Positions 19,414-28,605 of a stretch of 64,000 nucleotides of DNA are shown in pieces. The notes under the pieces are model-generated. The model did no database searches. It was not told the origin of the DNA and saw only the letters and a program-made list of their open reading frames with translations. Each line of letters opens with the position of its first letter. Position 1 is the first letter of the stretch. The position numbers were made by a program, and so were the translations under genes. Source of the stretch: Tissierellales bacterium (GTDB lineage: Bacteria; Bacillota; Clostridia; Tissierellales; VENL01); contig JANQLB010000127.1 of assembly GCA_028280805.1 (NCBI GenBank), positions 1 to 64,000 of the forward strand, written 5' to 3'.

Positions 19414-20424
19414 TTGAATTCAAAGCATATTAAATCTAAAAAATCCAAAGCATTTTCATTAATAATAGTTCCCCAATCTAGTGACGTAAAACAATTTAAT
19501 ATATCCTCATGGATACCCAAGCTTCTAATTTTCTTGATCATCATAACTATATCCTCATCAGGTTATTTTATCTGGGATTTGTATACTTCTTATAATTCAT
19601 TAGAATTTAATTACCTTTCAAAATCTAGAAGATTGGATTTATTATCTAATATTAATTTGGATCAAAAAGAAGAAATACATAATCTAGAAACCAGACTTAC
19701 TGAGTTTGATGAAATACTTAAAAACATAACAGAGCTAGAGGAAACAGTTATCACCCTAGTAGGATTAGAACAAAATACTAAAAAAAGTGACGTTAGTATT
19801 ACAGAAGAGAGTAATATGCAAGTGGAATCTTTAGATAATCCACTACAAACAAATATTCCTTCTGCATCTAGAGGTGATATTAATCTTCTTCAAAGAGATG
19901 CTTTAGCTTTAGGTAGTTTTATGGACAGAAATGAACAGATTGACGCTATTTCTCAAAAGCTTGAAGAAAGCCATAAAAATCTTGATACTCTCATAGAGGA
20001 TGTTGAGAAAAAACTGGCATATTTAGAGGCCAAGCCTAATTTAACACCTGCTCCGGGACGTGTAGCATCAACTTTTGGTTATAGACGTGATCCCTTTGGC
20101 AGAGGAAGAGAGTTCCACTCAGGGATAGATATAGCCAATAACTCTGGTGTTAAAATAAAGGCCGCCGGTGGAGGAATAGTAACTTACGCTGGATATAATG
20201 GAGGATATGGTAATTTTATTATTATTAAACATGGTTATGGCTATGAATCACTATACGCACATAATCGAAAACTTTTAGTAAAGCGTGGAGATCAAGTATC
20301 AAAAGGAGATATAATCGCTGAAATGGGTAGTACTGGTAGAAGTACTGGTCCGCATCTGCATTTTGAAGTTCACTTTCAGGGCAGAGCAGTAAACCCATAT
20401 ACTGTATTAAACAATAATGACTAG
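19414..20424 (+). CDS. Membrane-anchored M23 (LytM-type) peptidase
   Basis: A zinc endopeptidase domain facing the cell wall. Residues about 25-48 form one membrane segment (WIPKLLIFLIIITISSSGYF), followed by a coiled coil (about 65-190) and a C-terminal Peptidase_M23 domain (about 215-330) with ligands in EFHSGIDIANN (His, Asp) and GPHLHFEVH (HxH). It should cut peptidoglycan cross-links or act as a structural LytM protein. I prefer the TTG at 19414, 5 bases after AGGTGGGAG, giving 336 residues; the ORF-track GTG lies inside that ribosome site. It is 21 bp upstream of the bactofilin gene, a frequent partnership in cell-shape control. Confidence 0.9.
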   Translation: MNSKHIKSKKSKAFSLIIVPQSSDVKQFNISSWIPKLLIFLIIITISSSGYFIWDLYTSYNSLEFNYLSKSRRLDLLSNINLDQKEEIHNLETRLTEFDEILKNITELEETVITLVGLEQNTKKSDVSITEESNMQVESLDNPLQTNIPSASRGDINLLQRDALALGSFMDRNEQIDAISQKLEESHKNLDTLIEDVEKKLAYLEAKPNLTPAPGRVASTFGYRRDPFGRGREFHSGIDIANNSGVKIKAAGGGIVTYAGYNGGYGNFIIIKHGYGYESLYAHNRKLLVKRGDQVSKGDIIAEMGSTGRSTGPHLHFEVHFQGRAVNPYTVLNNND

Positions 20425-20445
20425 ATCTTACAAGGAGGAAAGGAA

Positions 20446-20865
20446 ATGTTTGGTAATGGTGATAAGAAATCAGGAAAAATAGATACGCTAATTGGTAGAA
20501 ATACAAAATTAGAAGGTAAGATTGAAGCTAAAGGTACCATAAGGCTAGATGGAGAACTATCTGGAGATTTATATGTTGAAGGTAGTGTTATTATAGGAAA
20601 AAAAGGAATAGTTAAAGGAAACATTTATTGTAATAGTATCTACGTTGCAGGTACTATAGAAGGTAATATTGATTGTAAAGAACAATTAAGACTTACTAAT
20701 ACTTCAAAATTATTAGGTGACATTAAAGTTAAAACTTTTATTGTTGATGAAAATGCAACTTTTGAAGGCAAGTGCCAAATGCAGGAAATGAATCAAAGTC
20801 CTAAAAATGAAAAAACTCAAGATAATAAATCTGAAAAATTAAAGGACAATATTAAAGGAGCTTAG
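20446..20865 (+). CDS. Bactofilin
   Basis: A 139-residue bactofilin (DUF583): IDTLIGRNTKLEGKIEAKGTIRLDGELSGDL opens a right-handed beta-helix of short repeats (VEGSVIIGKKGIVKGNI, VAGTIEGNI), which polymerises into a membrane-linked cytoskeletal filament. The C-terminal tail (after about residue 110) is polar and disordered. The ATG follows AAGGAGGAAAGG. It forms a two-gene operon with the M23 peptidase; bactofilin-M23 pairs position wall remodelling in other bacteria, and the same is inferred here. Confidence 0.92.
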   Translation: MFGNGDKKSGKIDTLIGRNTKLEGKIEAKGTIRLDGELSGDLYVEGSVIIGKKGIVKGNIYCNSIYVAGTIEGNIDCKEQLRLTNTSKLLGDIKVKTFIVDENATFEGKCQMQEMNQSPKNEKTQDNKSEKLKDNIKGA

Positions 20866-20874
20866 TGCTCCTTT
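20854..20874. terminator. Bidirectional terminator overlapping two stop codons
   Basis: AAAGGAGC and GCTCCTTT form a perfect 8-bp stem with a 5-base loop. It spans the bactofilin stop and reaches into the stop codon of the convergent lipid kinase, so both genes share a single hairpin in a 7-bp gap. Confidence 0.7.
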
Positions 20875-21766
20875 ACTCTTTTACTAAAATCCTAAAACTC
20901 TTTGGAATAACTTCAAAGGTGGCTGGTAATTTACCTCCATATTCACCATCTATATCTAAATCTAAATCTTGATGGCACTGTATTGATATTTTTTGAGTTC
21001 TAAAGTATTCAACGTTAGTATGATTTATATGCTCACTCTTTAAAGCACTAATTAATATTGATATTATCTCTTGTATTTCTGATTTCTTGATAATTAAAAC
21101 ATCAAGATACCCATCAGTAATATCCGCTTTAGGAGATAATCTTTTAAAACCTGCTACGTAAGAACTATTAGAAATTAAAAATAAGAATATTTCTTCATTT
21201 TTTATAGCCAATTCACTACTATTTATGTCAACAGTAAAGGAATTAAACATATGTTTAGGAATATCCTTAATGCCCTCTAAATAATAGGCAAGTCTACCTA
21301 AAACTGTCTTTAACTGCGAGGAAACATTGTGGGCAATATTAGTGAACAATCCACATCCTGCTACATTTACAAAGTATCTATCATTTACCTTTCCTATGTC
21401 TGCATCTACTGTTTTCTCATTCATAATCATCTGACAAAATTCATTAATATCTTTTGGTAAAGATAGAAAATTAGCAAAATCATTAACAGTTCCAGATGCT
21501 AGTATTGCCACAGGTACCTTTCTACCGCCTTTTATTATCCCTGTAGCTATCTCATTAACAGTTCCATCTCCTCCACTACCTATAATAATATCCCAGTCCG
21601 CTTTACATGTTTTTATAGTTTCATTCATAGCATCATATTTCTTCTTCGTCACAAATTTTCCAAGTGTATATCCATTATCTAGCAAGACATTACATATACT
21701 GTCTAGTCTTTTTTTTATAGTTTGGGTTCCTGATGAAGGGTTATATATTATTTTAACTTTTTTCAC
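20873..21766 (-). CDS. Diacylglycerol/lipid kinase family protein (YegS/DgkB type)
   Basis: A 297-residue lipid kinase-like protein. It shows the ATP-binding GSGGDGTVNEIATGI motif near residue 65, the N-terminal IIYNPSSGT strand, and a C-terminal beta-rich lipid-binding domain ending FEVIPKSFRILVKE. Members phosphorylate diacylglycerol or related lipids at the inner membrane face. It is convergent with the bactofilin gene. The length is normal. The exact substrate cannot be read from the sequence, so the symbol is left empty. Confidence 0.88.
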   Translation of the reverse strand: MKKVKIIYNPSSGTQTIKKRLDSICNVLLDNGYTLGKFVTKKKYDAMNETIKTCKADWDIIIGSGGDGTVNEIATGIIKGGRKVPVAILASGTVNDFANFLSLPKDINEFCQMIMNEKTVDADIGKVNDRYFVNVAGCGLFTNIAHNVSSQLKTVLGRLAYYLEGIKDIPKHMFNSFTVDINSSELAIKNEEIFLFLISNSSYVAGFKRLSPKADITDGYLDVLIIKKSEIQEIISILISALKSEHINHTNVEYFRTQKISIQCHQDLDLDIDGEYGGKLPATFEVIPKSFRILVKE

Positions 21767-21930
21767 ATCCTTAAACCACCTTTTATTATAAAGTAAATAA
21801 TAACTAAAACAATATTAGTAATTACTGTTATTAATTGTTGCCCAATTTTTGTTATTTCAACTAACTTTATGTAAAATAAAAACAAGACTAAATGATATAA
21901 TTTCATTTAATCTTATTAATATTAAATATA

Positions 21931-22794
21931 CTATTTAATTCCTAAATAATCAGCAATATTTGCACTTTTAGTAATCTTACCTTCTATCAGATTCTCTTTA
22001 CAAGTCATTATTGTAGTTATACCGGGACCATGCCCCATTTTTATACAATCGCTATGGATAACAACACCTATACTAACTGCACCTTTTAAGTATCCTCTAC
22101 CATATGAATTGTCACAATCTCTAAGTAATACCAAGTCTCCAAATCTTAGATTTTCAAGCCCCCACCTCTTTACTTCTTCCTTATCAGCCGTCATTATGTC
22201 ATAGTCTCCATTGTGAGCTGTAGATTCTCCTATTCCAGATCCCATAAGATATGGAGGTACTTCTGCAACTACTGGTATACTAATCTTACCGTTTCCTGTT
22301 TCTTTAATTTCCAGCTTGGAAAATAAGTCAGGGTCTATATTCATAACTCTTATATTTTTATAATCTTCAAGCTCTAAGCCCTGTCCCCAAGCCTTTACCA
22401 ATATCTTATCCTCAAGTGTCATCTGGTCTAAATCTTCTTCTTTAAAGTAAACTAATACGTGTTCAATTCCTCCGTGAGTACCTGTTATAAATCCTTTTGC
22501 TCCTTTTGCATCTCCTGATACAACTCTTGCCTCATTCCCAATACAAGATAGAAGATTTAAAGCACAATTTTCATGTTTATCTTTGTTTCTAATACTAACT
22601 CCCGGTTCAACATGGTCGCCAACCAAATTCATTGCACTGTCTCCTACTTTGACATTGTAGGTTATACCACCAGTCCCAGGTACTACATTTGATACTCCTT
22701 GATGATCTAATCTGTATGGATATGAGGACATAGGATGATGAATTTCACCCTGCACAGACTGCATAACCAATCTACTAATATTAGTTTTTAACAT
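21931..22794 (-). CDS. DUF4438-like protein of unknown function
   Basis: A 287-residue soluble protein without signal peptide or membrane segment. It is rich in Gly/His motifs (VVPGTGGITYNVKVGDSAMNLVGDHVEPGVS, HSDCIKMGHGPGITTIMT) and resembles the DUF4438 family known from Clostridia and Thermotogae; this is from memory and not searched. Conserved Asp, His and Cys residues hint at an enzyme, but no reaction is established. ATG at 22794, only a weak site (AGGGGAGTG) upstream. It is a single gene between a lipid kinase and a small helical protein. Confidence 0.65.
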   Translation of the reverse strand: MLKTNISRLVMQSVQGEIHHPMSSYPYRLDHQGVSNVVPGTGGITYNVKVGDSAMNLVGDHVEPGVSIRNKDKHENCALNLLSCIGNEARVVSGDAKGAKGFITGTHGGIEHVLVYFKEEDLDQMTLEDKILVKAWGQGLELEDYKNIRVMNIDPDLFSKLEIKETGNGKISIPVVAEVPPYLMGSGIGESTAHNGDYDIMTADKEEVKRWGLENLRFGDLVLLRDCDNSYGRGYLKGAVSIGVVIHSDCIKMGHGPGITTIMTCKENLIEGKITKSANIADYLGIK

Positions 22795-22879
22795 CTAATC
22801 ACTCCCCTTGCTACATTTCTAATTTAAAATTATTTTCTAGTATCTATTATACCACTTAAGGGTCAAAAGTTAAAACGAA

Positions 22880-22907
22880 AGAAGTGACACTGTTGTCACT
22901 CCTTTAG
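22880..22907 (-). terminator. Terminator after the small helical protein
   Basis: Minus-strand stem GGAGTGAC/GTCACTTC with a short loop, followed by TTTCGTTTT, just after the stop at 22922. Confidence 0.6.
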
Positions 22908-22921
22908 AATAAATCTTTTAA

Positions 22922-23116
22922 CTATTTCCTATCCTCTAGTTTATCTAATACAGCTTGTAATCTCCTAGCCTGCATACCGGTTTCTTCTGCAAACATCTTA
23001 AAAGTTTCAGCAATTTCCATATCATTGGTATGCTTTGAAAACATTTCATAATCTCTAACCATTTCTTGAGCATCAAGTAATTTTTTCTTAATCATATCTT
23101 TTTGATCCATATTCAT
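22922..23116 (-). CDS. Small helical protein, unknown function
   Basis: 64 residues, predicted as two amphipathic helices (KKLLDAQEMVRDYEMFSKHTND and AETFKMFAEETGMQARRLQAVLD). It looks like a cut-down ferritin-like or rubrerythrin-like helical hairpin, but the ExxH metal motifs are not complete, so no function is claimed. It has a very good ribosome site (GTAGGAGGTG) before the ATG at 23116 and a terminator after it, which supports a real, independently expressed gene. Confidence 0.7.
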   Translation of the reverse strand: MNMDQKDMIKKKLLDAQEMVRDYEMFSKHTNDMEIAETFKMFAEETGMQARRLQAVLDKLEDRK

Positions 23117-23374
23117 AAAAACACCTCCTACAATAATTTAGTATTATTTTCTCTAAAAATTTGTTGAATATGTAATTTTTATTATATAAAAGTAAAAAAT
23201 ATAATTATTACATTTATAAGTTAATGTATAATATACTCTTTTCATCATTAATCTTTTTTTATATAATGTTTTTATAACTTTTTAAAGGTAATATGTTTTG
23301 AGTGTCGAAATACTTTTATAGTAACAATTGCACTTTTTAGTTTTGTTTTTTTTTTTGAAAAAAGGAGGCATAAA

Positions 23375-25126
23375 ATGGGAAGTTTTAGAACATTAAAGGA
23401 CTTTTTTATTAAACACAAATGGAGATATTTATTAGGAATATTTTGGCTCATTATTGTAGATATTGTTCAGCTAATTGTTCCTCAAATATTAAGAACTGTT
23501 ACTGATTTATTAGAAGTTGAACAACTTACTTCATCAAGTCTTATCAAGTATGCAGTTTACATTGTTTTGACAGGTCTAGTTATAGGACTTGGCAGGTATT
23601 ATTGGAGAATTTACATTATGGGAACATCTTATGAACTTGAATATTATATAAGAAACAAGCTTTTTAGACATCTTCAGACTTTATCAACAAACTATTTTAA
23701 CAAAAATAAAACCGGTGATCTTATGGCACACGGCACTGAAGATATAAACAGAATCCGTATGGCATTAGGTCCAGGGATTGTTATGATAACTGATGCAATT
23801 TTTATGACTATAGCAGCTTTAATAATGATGATATATACAACTAATATAAGATTAGCTGTTATGGCAATAATACCATTACCTTTTTTAGCACTTACCATTG
23901 GTAAATTTGGAAAGGTAATTTTTAAACGCTCTAAGCTTGTTCAAGAATCTTTCTCAGATTTATCGGATAATGCTCAGGAAAATTTCTCAGGTATAAGAGT
24001 TGTAAAATCTTTTGTGCAGGAAGAAAGAGAAATAAAAAAATTCACAAAATCTAATAAACAAAACTTCAAGGCTAATATGCACTTAATTAAAATTCACGGT
24101 CTGTTTGAACCGATAGTTAGATTTATTTCGTCTCTTAGCTATCTGATTGTAATATGGTATGGAGGTACTCTTGTAATAAGAGGAACTATATCATTAGGAG
24201 ATTTCGTAGCTTTTATCAGTTATTTAGGTCTTTTAGTATGGCCTATGATGGCCATAGGCTTTGTTATAAACATCTTACAAAGAGGTGCTGCATCAATGGA
24301 TCGTATTAATAAAATTATGGCTGAAAAGCCTGAAATATATGACCATGAAGATGTAATAAATAAAAAGTCAATTGAAGGAGAAATCGAATTTAGGAATGTG
24401 TCATTTAAGTATCCGGAAAGTATAGAATATGCTCTTAAAGATATAAGCTTTAAAGTTCCTAAAGGTTCTACTTTAGGTATAGTAGGCAGAACCGGAAGTG
24501 GTAAAACTACTATTATTACACTATTATTAAGACTATATGAGATAGAGGAAGGAGAAATCTTAGTAGATGGAGTAAATGTGTCTAAGATACCTTTAAAAAC
24601 TCTTAGAGAAAATATAGGATATGTATCTCAAGATAACTTTTTATTTTCTACTTCTATTAAAGATAATATTTCCTTTGCCTTTGAAGATGAGATTAAGAAT
24701 GAACAAATATATGAAGCAGCTAAAATATCACAAGTCTATGATAATATTATAGAATTTCCTCAAAAGTTTGACACATCTTTAGGAGAACGCGGAGTTACAC
24801 TATCAGGCGGACAAAGACAGAGAACTGCACTGGCTAGAGCAATAATCAAAAATCCTGATATTTTAATTTTAGATGATAGTCTATCAGCAGTAGATACTCA
24901 AACAGAGGAAAAAATATTGGATAATTTAGAGAAAGTTATGAAGAATAGAACAAATATGTTAATTGCTCATAGAATTTCTACTGTTAAAAATTCAGATCAA
25001 ATTATAGTATTTGATGAAGGAAAAATTGTTGAAAGAGGAATTCATGAAGAACTAATAGAAAAAAAAGGATTGTATAATGATATTTATAATAAGCAGTTAT
25101 TAGAAGAAAAAATCAGTAATAAATAA
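23375..25126 (+). CDS. ABC exporter half-transporter, consensus signature subunit
   Basis: 583 residues: six-helix exporter membrane domain (about 15-310), then an ATPase domain with Walker A GRTGSGKT, consensus signature LSGGQRQR and a Walker B reading ILILDDSLSAVD, where the usual catalytic Glu after the Asp is itself Asp. This is the degenerate-site partner of a heterodimeric exporter such as BmrC/BmrD (YheI/YheH). ATG after AAAGGAGGC. It lies 13 bp upstream of its partner gene. Multidrug or lipid export is likely; substrate unknown. Confidence 0.92.
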   Translation: MGSFRTLKDFFIKHKWRYLLGIFWLIIVDIVQLIVPQILRTVTDLLEVEQLTSSSLIKYAVYIVLTGLVIGLGRYYWRIYIMGTSYELEYYIRNKLFRHLQTLSTNYFNKNKTGDLMAHGTEDINRIRMALGPGIVMITDAIFMTIAALIMMIYTTNIRLAVMAIIPLPFLALTIGKFGKVIFKRSKLVQESFSDLSDNAQENFSGIRVVKSFVQEEREIKKFTKSNKQNFKANMHLIKIHGLFEPIVRFISSLSYLIVIWYGGTLVIRGTISLGDFVAFISYLGLLVWPMMAIGFVINILQRGAASMDRINKIMAEKPEIYDHEDVINKKSIEGEIEFRNVSFKYPESIEYALKDISFKVPKGSTLGIVGRTGSGKTTIITLLLRLYEIEEGEILVDGVNVSKIPLKTLRENIGYVSQDNFLFSTSIKDNISFAFEDEIKNEQIYEAAKISQVYDNIIEFPQKFDTSLGERGVTLSGGQRQRTALARAIIKNPDILILDDSLSAVDTQTEEKILDNLEKVMKNRTNMLIAHRISTVKNSDQIIVFDEGKIVERGIHEELIEKKGLYNDIYNKQLLEEKISNK

Positions 25127-25139
25127 AGGAGGGAATAAT

Positions 25140-27245
25140 ATGTCTAATATTCATGAAGAACAAACCCTCGGTAAAGTATATGATTCTAAATTAATGAAAA
25201 GACTTTTGTCATATGCTAAACCCTATTGGTTTTATATATTAATATCAATTATTCTTGTAGTTTTTGTAACAGGAACTCAATTAGCAAGACCTTATATCAT
25301 TAAAATTGTAATTGATGATCATATTGGAGCAGTTCAACAACCTATGTATGTTTTTGATAAAGATGATGCCCCTATAGAAGGGATTTTATTTGAAAACAAG
25401 ATATATGTTAGAGAAGGACAGCTAAGTGACACACAGAAGGAAAATTTTAAAGGTACTCAAAAACAAACAATAATAAAGAATAAAGGTAGTTACTATCTGA
25501 TAGATGGAGCTATTGACTTTAATGAAATAGAAAATCAAAAATCAGATATTGTAATTGAAAAAGCTGAAAATAACTATATTATAAAAAATAATCAACAAGA
25601 ATTTACAGGCAGACTATTAAGTAATAAAGAATATCAAGTATTTAGAGAAAAAGATATTATTGGTTTATCTCAGATTGGCATACTATTTCTTATACTTATT
25701 GTAGTAGCATTTGTTTTTCACTATTTACAAATATATATCTTAAATTATGCAAGCAAAAAAATAATATTTAATTTAAGGCAGGATGTCTTTTCTCACATTC
25801 AGAAAATGTCATTATCTTATTTTGATAAAAATCCTGTTGGAAGATTAGTTACTAGGACGGCTAATGACACGGAAAGACTTAATGAAATGTATGCAGATGT
25901 AATGGTTAACTTATTTAAAGACGTTTTTATGTTAATAGGCATAGTAATAATTATGATACAGTTAAACTTAAAGCTTGCTTTGTTAAGTCTTTCCGTAGTT
26001 CCATTTATTCTACTGGCATCAGGAGTTTTTAGGTATTTTATAAGAACAATCTATAGACTTGTTAGAATTAAACTTGCTCGTATCAATTCTACATTAAACG
26101 AAAATATTACAGGAATGAAAACAGTTCACATCTACAAAAAAGAAGACAAGAAATTTAGAGAATTTGATAAAATTAATACTGATTATTTAAAAACTACTAA
26201 AAGACAAGTTAGAGTCTTTGCACTTTTTAGACCAGCAATAGAAATTATTCGTTCTTTGGGAATTGCTGCGATCATTTGGTATGGTGGAGGTAGAGTTTTA
26301 ATAGGAGCTGTTGAATTTGGAGTATTATATGCTTTTGTAAACTATTTACAAGAATTTTTTAGACCTATTATGGAGTTAACTCAGAAATACAATATATTAC
26401 AGGCTGCCATGGCTTCATCTGAAAGAATTTTTGAAATTTTAGATACAGAACCTCAAATTGAATTAATTGATAATCCAAAATCTATATCATCTATAAAAGG
26501 TAAAATAGAGTTTAAAAACGTCTGGTTTGCATATGAAGATGAAAATTGGGTTCTTAGGGATGTAAGCTTCACAATTAATACAGGAGAATCTGTCGCTCTT
26601 GTAGGTGCAACAGGTGCAGGAAAATCATCAATAATTAATCTTATTAATAGATTTTATGATATACAAAAGGGTGAAATATTAATTGATGGTATAAACATTA
26701 AAGAAATAGATAAATATGAGCTTAGAAAACATATTGGAATTGTTCTTCAAGATGTATTCTTGTTTACTGGTAATATTCGTGATAATATTCGCCTTAATGA
26801 TGAAAGTATATCTCAACAAAAGGTTGAAGAAGTATCTAAGTATGTTAATGCTCATAAGTTTATCAAAAAGCTTCCAAATCAATATGACGAACCGGTTATG
26901 GAAAGAGGTGCAACCTTATCTGCCGGAGAAAAACAGCTTTTAGCATTTGCTAGAGCTTTAGCATTTGACCCGGATATACTGGTTCTTGATGAAGCTACTT
27001 CAAATATAGATACTGAAACCGAAGTTTTAATTCAAGATGCTTTACTTAAACTTATTAAAAATAGAACATCAATCGCAATAGCTCACAGACTTTCAACAAT
27101 ACAACATTCAGACAAAATCATTGTTCTGCATAAGGGTAAGGTAAGAGAAATGGGTAATCATCAAGAACTACTTGATAAGGGCGGAATATATTATGATTTA
27201 TACAGGCTTCAGTACAAAGAAGATTTTGGTTTAGAAAATTGTTAG
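25140..27245 (+). CDS. ABC exporter half-transporter, partner subunit with extracellular insert
   Basis: 701 residues. The membrane domain is interrupted after the first helix by a soluble insert of about 115 residues (about 60-175), as in YheH/BmrD-type exporters. The ATPase domain has Walker A GATGAGKS, a divergent signature LSAGEKQ in place of LSGGQ, and Walker B ILVLDEATS with the catalytic Glu. Together with the upstream subunit (Asp in place of Glu, but a good LSGGQ) this predicts one active and one dead ATP site. ATG at 25140 after AAAGGAGGG. Confidence 0.92.
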   Translation: MSNIHEEQTLGKVYDSKLMKRLLSYAKPYWFYILISIILVVFVTGTQLARPYIIKIVIDDHIGAVQQPMYVFDKDDAPIEGILFENKIYVREGQLSDTQKENFKGTQKQTIIKNKGSYYLIDGAIDFNEIENQKSDIVIEKAENNYIIKNNQQEFTGRLLSNKEYQVFREKDIIGLSQIGILFLILIVVAFVFHYLQIYILNYASKKIIFNLRQDVFSHIQKMSLSYFDKNPVGRLVTRTANDTERLNEMYADVMVNLFKDVFMLIGIVIIMIQLNLKLALLSLSVVPFILLASGVFRYFIRTIYRLVRIKLARINSTLNENITGMKTVHIYKKEDKKFREFDKINTDYLKTTKRQVRVFALFRPAIEIIRSLGIAAIIWYGGGRVLIGAVEFGVLYAFVNYLQEFFRPIMELTQKYNILQAAMASSERIFEILDTEPQIELIDNPKSISSIKGKIEFKNVWFAYEDENWVLRDVSFTINTGESVALVGATGAGKSSIINLINRFYDIQKGEILIDGINIKEIDKYELRKHIGIVLQDVFLFTGNIRDNIRLNDESISQQKVEEVSKYVNAHKFIKKLPNQYDEPVMERGATLSAGEKQLLAFARALAFDPDILVLDEATSNIDTETEVLIQDALLKLIKNRTSIAIAHRLSTIQHSDKIIVLHKGKVREMGNHQELLDKGGIYYDLYRLQYKEDFGLENC

Positions 27246-27272
27246 TATTTACAGTAATTAAGCAATATTTAT

Positions 27273-27301
27273 AAGACCGATTAATTTTTAATCGGTTCTT
27301 C
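27273..27301 (+). terminator. Terminator after the ABC exporter operon
   Basis: GACCGATTAA and TTAATCGGTT form a stem followed by a short T-rich tail (CTTCT), just after the stop of the second ABC gene. Confidence 0.65.
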
Positions 27302-27377
27302 TATTGTAATTATTTTGATTTTTATATAAAATGGTTATGTTATTGTTTTTTAAATTAATACTAGGAGTGAATTATTA

Positions 27378-28187
27378 ATGCACGACTTTCATGTTCACAG
27401 TAGCTATTCTGCAGATTGTAAATATTGTATGGAAACTATGATAAAAGGAGCAATAAAAGCTGATGCAAAATCTATAGTATTTACAGATCATATTGACTAT
27501 GAGTATGGTAGCCCTGATATAAATTTTGTATTTGAAATAAAGGACTACCTCAAAGATATTATGAGGCTTAGAAATAAATATAAAAATGATGTTCAAATCT
27601 TAAGCGGATTAGAAATTGGTATGCAGCCCTATCTAAATGAAAAAAATAATAAATTAGTCCAAAACCATGAATTTGATTTCATCATTATGTCAACTCATCT
27701 TGTTGAAGGAGTAGAACTTCATGGAGGAGATTTCTTTAAAAATAAGAAAAAGATTGATGCTTTTGAACAATACTATAACGAAGTCCTATTAAATCTTAAT
27801 TCCTTTAGTAATTTTGATGTTGTAGGACATCTTAACCTTATTGATAGATATATAAATTTTATGGACAAGTCTAATGACTCTTTAGATATTGGAGATTATC
27901 GTGATATTTTGAAAAAAGTTCTTGAAAAAATAATATCTATGGGTAAAGGTATTGAAATAAATACATCAGGTTATCGTTATGGAATTAGTTCATGTCTTCC
28001 AAATATAGAAATCATTAAACTCTATAAGGAGCTGGGAGGAGAAATATTTACCATTGGGTCTGATGCTCACACACCCAGTGACATAGGTCATAACTTTGAT
28101 GTTGCTAAAGCACTTTTAAAGGAATTGGGTTATACACATATGAGTATGTTTAAAAATAGAAGAAATAATTTTATAAAAATTGACTAA
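27378..28187 (+). CDS. PHP-domain phosphoesterase, histidinol-phosphatase (HisJ/HisK) family
   Basis: A 269-residue PHP hydrolase with the metal-binding set visible: DFHVHSSYSADC, FTDHIDYEYG, MSTHLVEGVE, VVGHLNLIDRY and GSDAHTPSDIG. Such proteins are annotated as histidinol phosphatase, yet many relatives act on other phosphoesters. There are no his biosynthesis genes nearby and the organism degrades histidine, so the true substrate is uncertain. ATG at 27378 after AGGAGTGAATT. Single gene between terminators. Confidence 0.85.
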   Translation: MHDFHVHSSYSADCKYCMETMIKGAIKADAKSIVFTDHIDYEYGSPDINFVFEIKDYLKDIMRLRNKYKNDVQILSGLEIGMQPYLNEKNNKLVQNHEFDFIIMSTHLVEGVELHGGDFFKNKKKIDAFEQYYNEVLLNLNSFSNFDVVGHLNLIDRYINFMDKSNDSLDIGDYRDILKKVLEKIISMGKGIEINTSGYRYGISSCLPNIEIIKLYKELGGEIFTIGSDAHTPSDIGHNFDVAKALLKELGYTHMSMFKNRRNNFIKID

Positions 28188-28199
28188 TATATAAAAAGT

Positions 28200-28233
28200 G
28201 ACTCAGTTTATTAAAACTTATATAAACTGAGTC
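28200..28233. terminator. Bidirectional terminator
   Basis: GACTCAGTTTAT and ATAAACTGAGTC form a 12-bp perfect stem with a 10-base loop, with T-rich and A-rich flanks. It sits between convergent PHP and zinc-ribbon genes. Confidence 0.8.
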
Positions 28234-28238
28234 TTATC

Positions 28239-28481
28239 TTATTTTTCTAATCTTTTTATTTCTATTCTTTCATCATGACCGCATATTTCACATAGGTACA
28301 AATGCACACATTTATCATAGGAAGCTCCATCTACCATTTGTGTTATGTCATTTGATAAATAAGGACTGTAATCATCTAGGTAATCAACTAAAGGACCTTG
28401 ATCTACCATCAATCCGCTACAATTAATACATTCTATAAAATACTGTTCTAAACCATTACATACAGGACATATTAACTCCAT
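28239..28481 (-). CDS. Small zinc-ribbon protein
   Basis: 80 residues carrying three CxxC pairs: CPVC, CINC and CEIC (last followed by GH). Two or more likely form a zinc knuckle/ribbon. Nothing else identifies it. I chose the ATG at 28481 (MELICPVC), 6 bases after AAAGAGGTG; the ORF-track GTG nine bases upstream lies within that site. The flanking convergent terminator supports independent expression. Could bind nucleic acid or protein; function unknown. Confidence 0.6.
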   Translation of the reverse strand: MELICPVCNGLEQYFIECINCSGLMVDQGPLVDYLDDYSPYLSNDITQMVDGASYDKCVHLYLCEICGHDERIEIKRLEK

Positions 28482-28605
28482 TGTAAACACCTCTTTTGTT
28501 AATAAACTAATTACCTGATTTTTTATTATGTAATATAGTTATTTTAACCAATGTAATTAATTTTACCCAAAAACAGTATATATGTTTTTTTAATTAACTG
28601 ATTTT

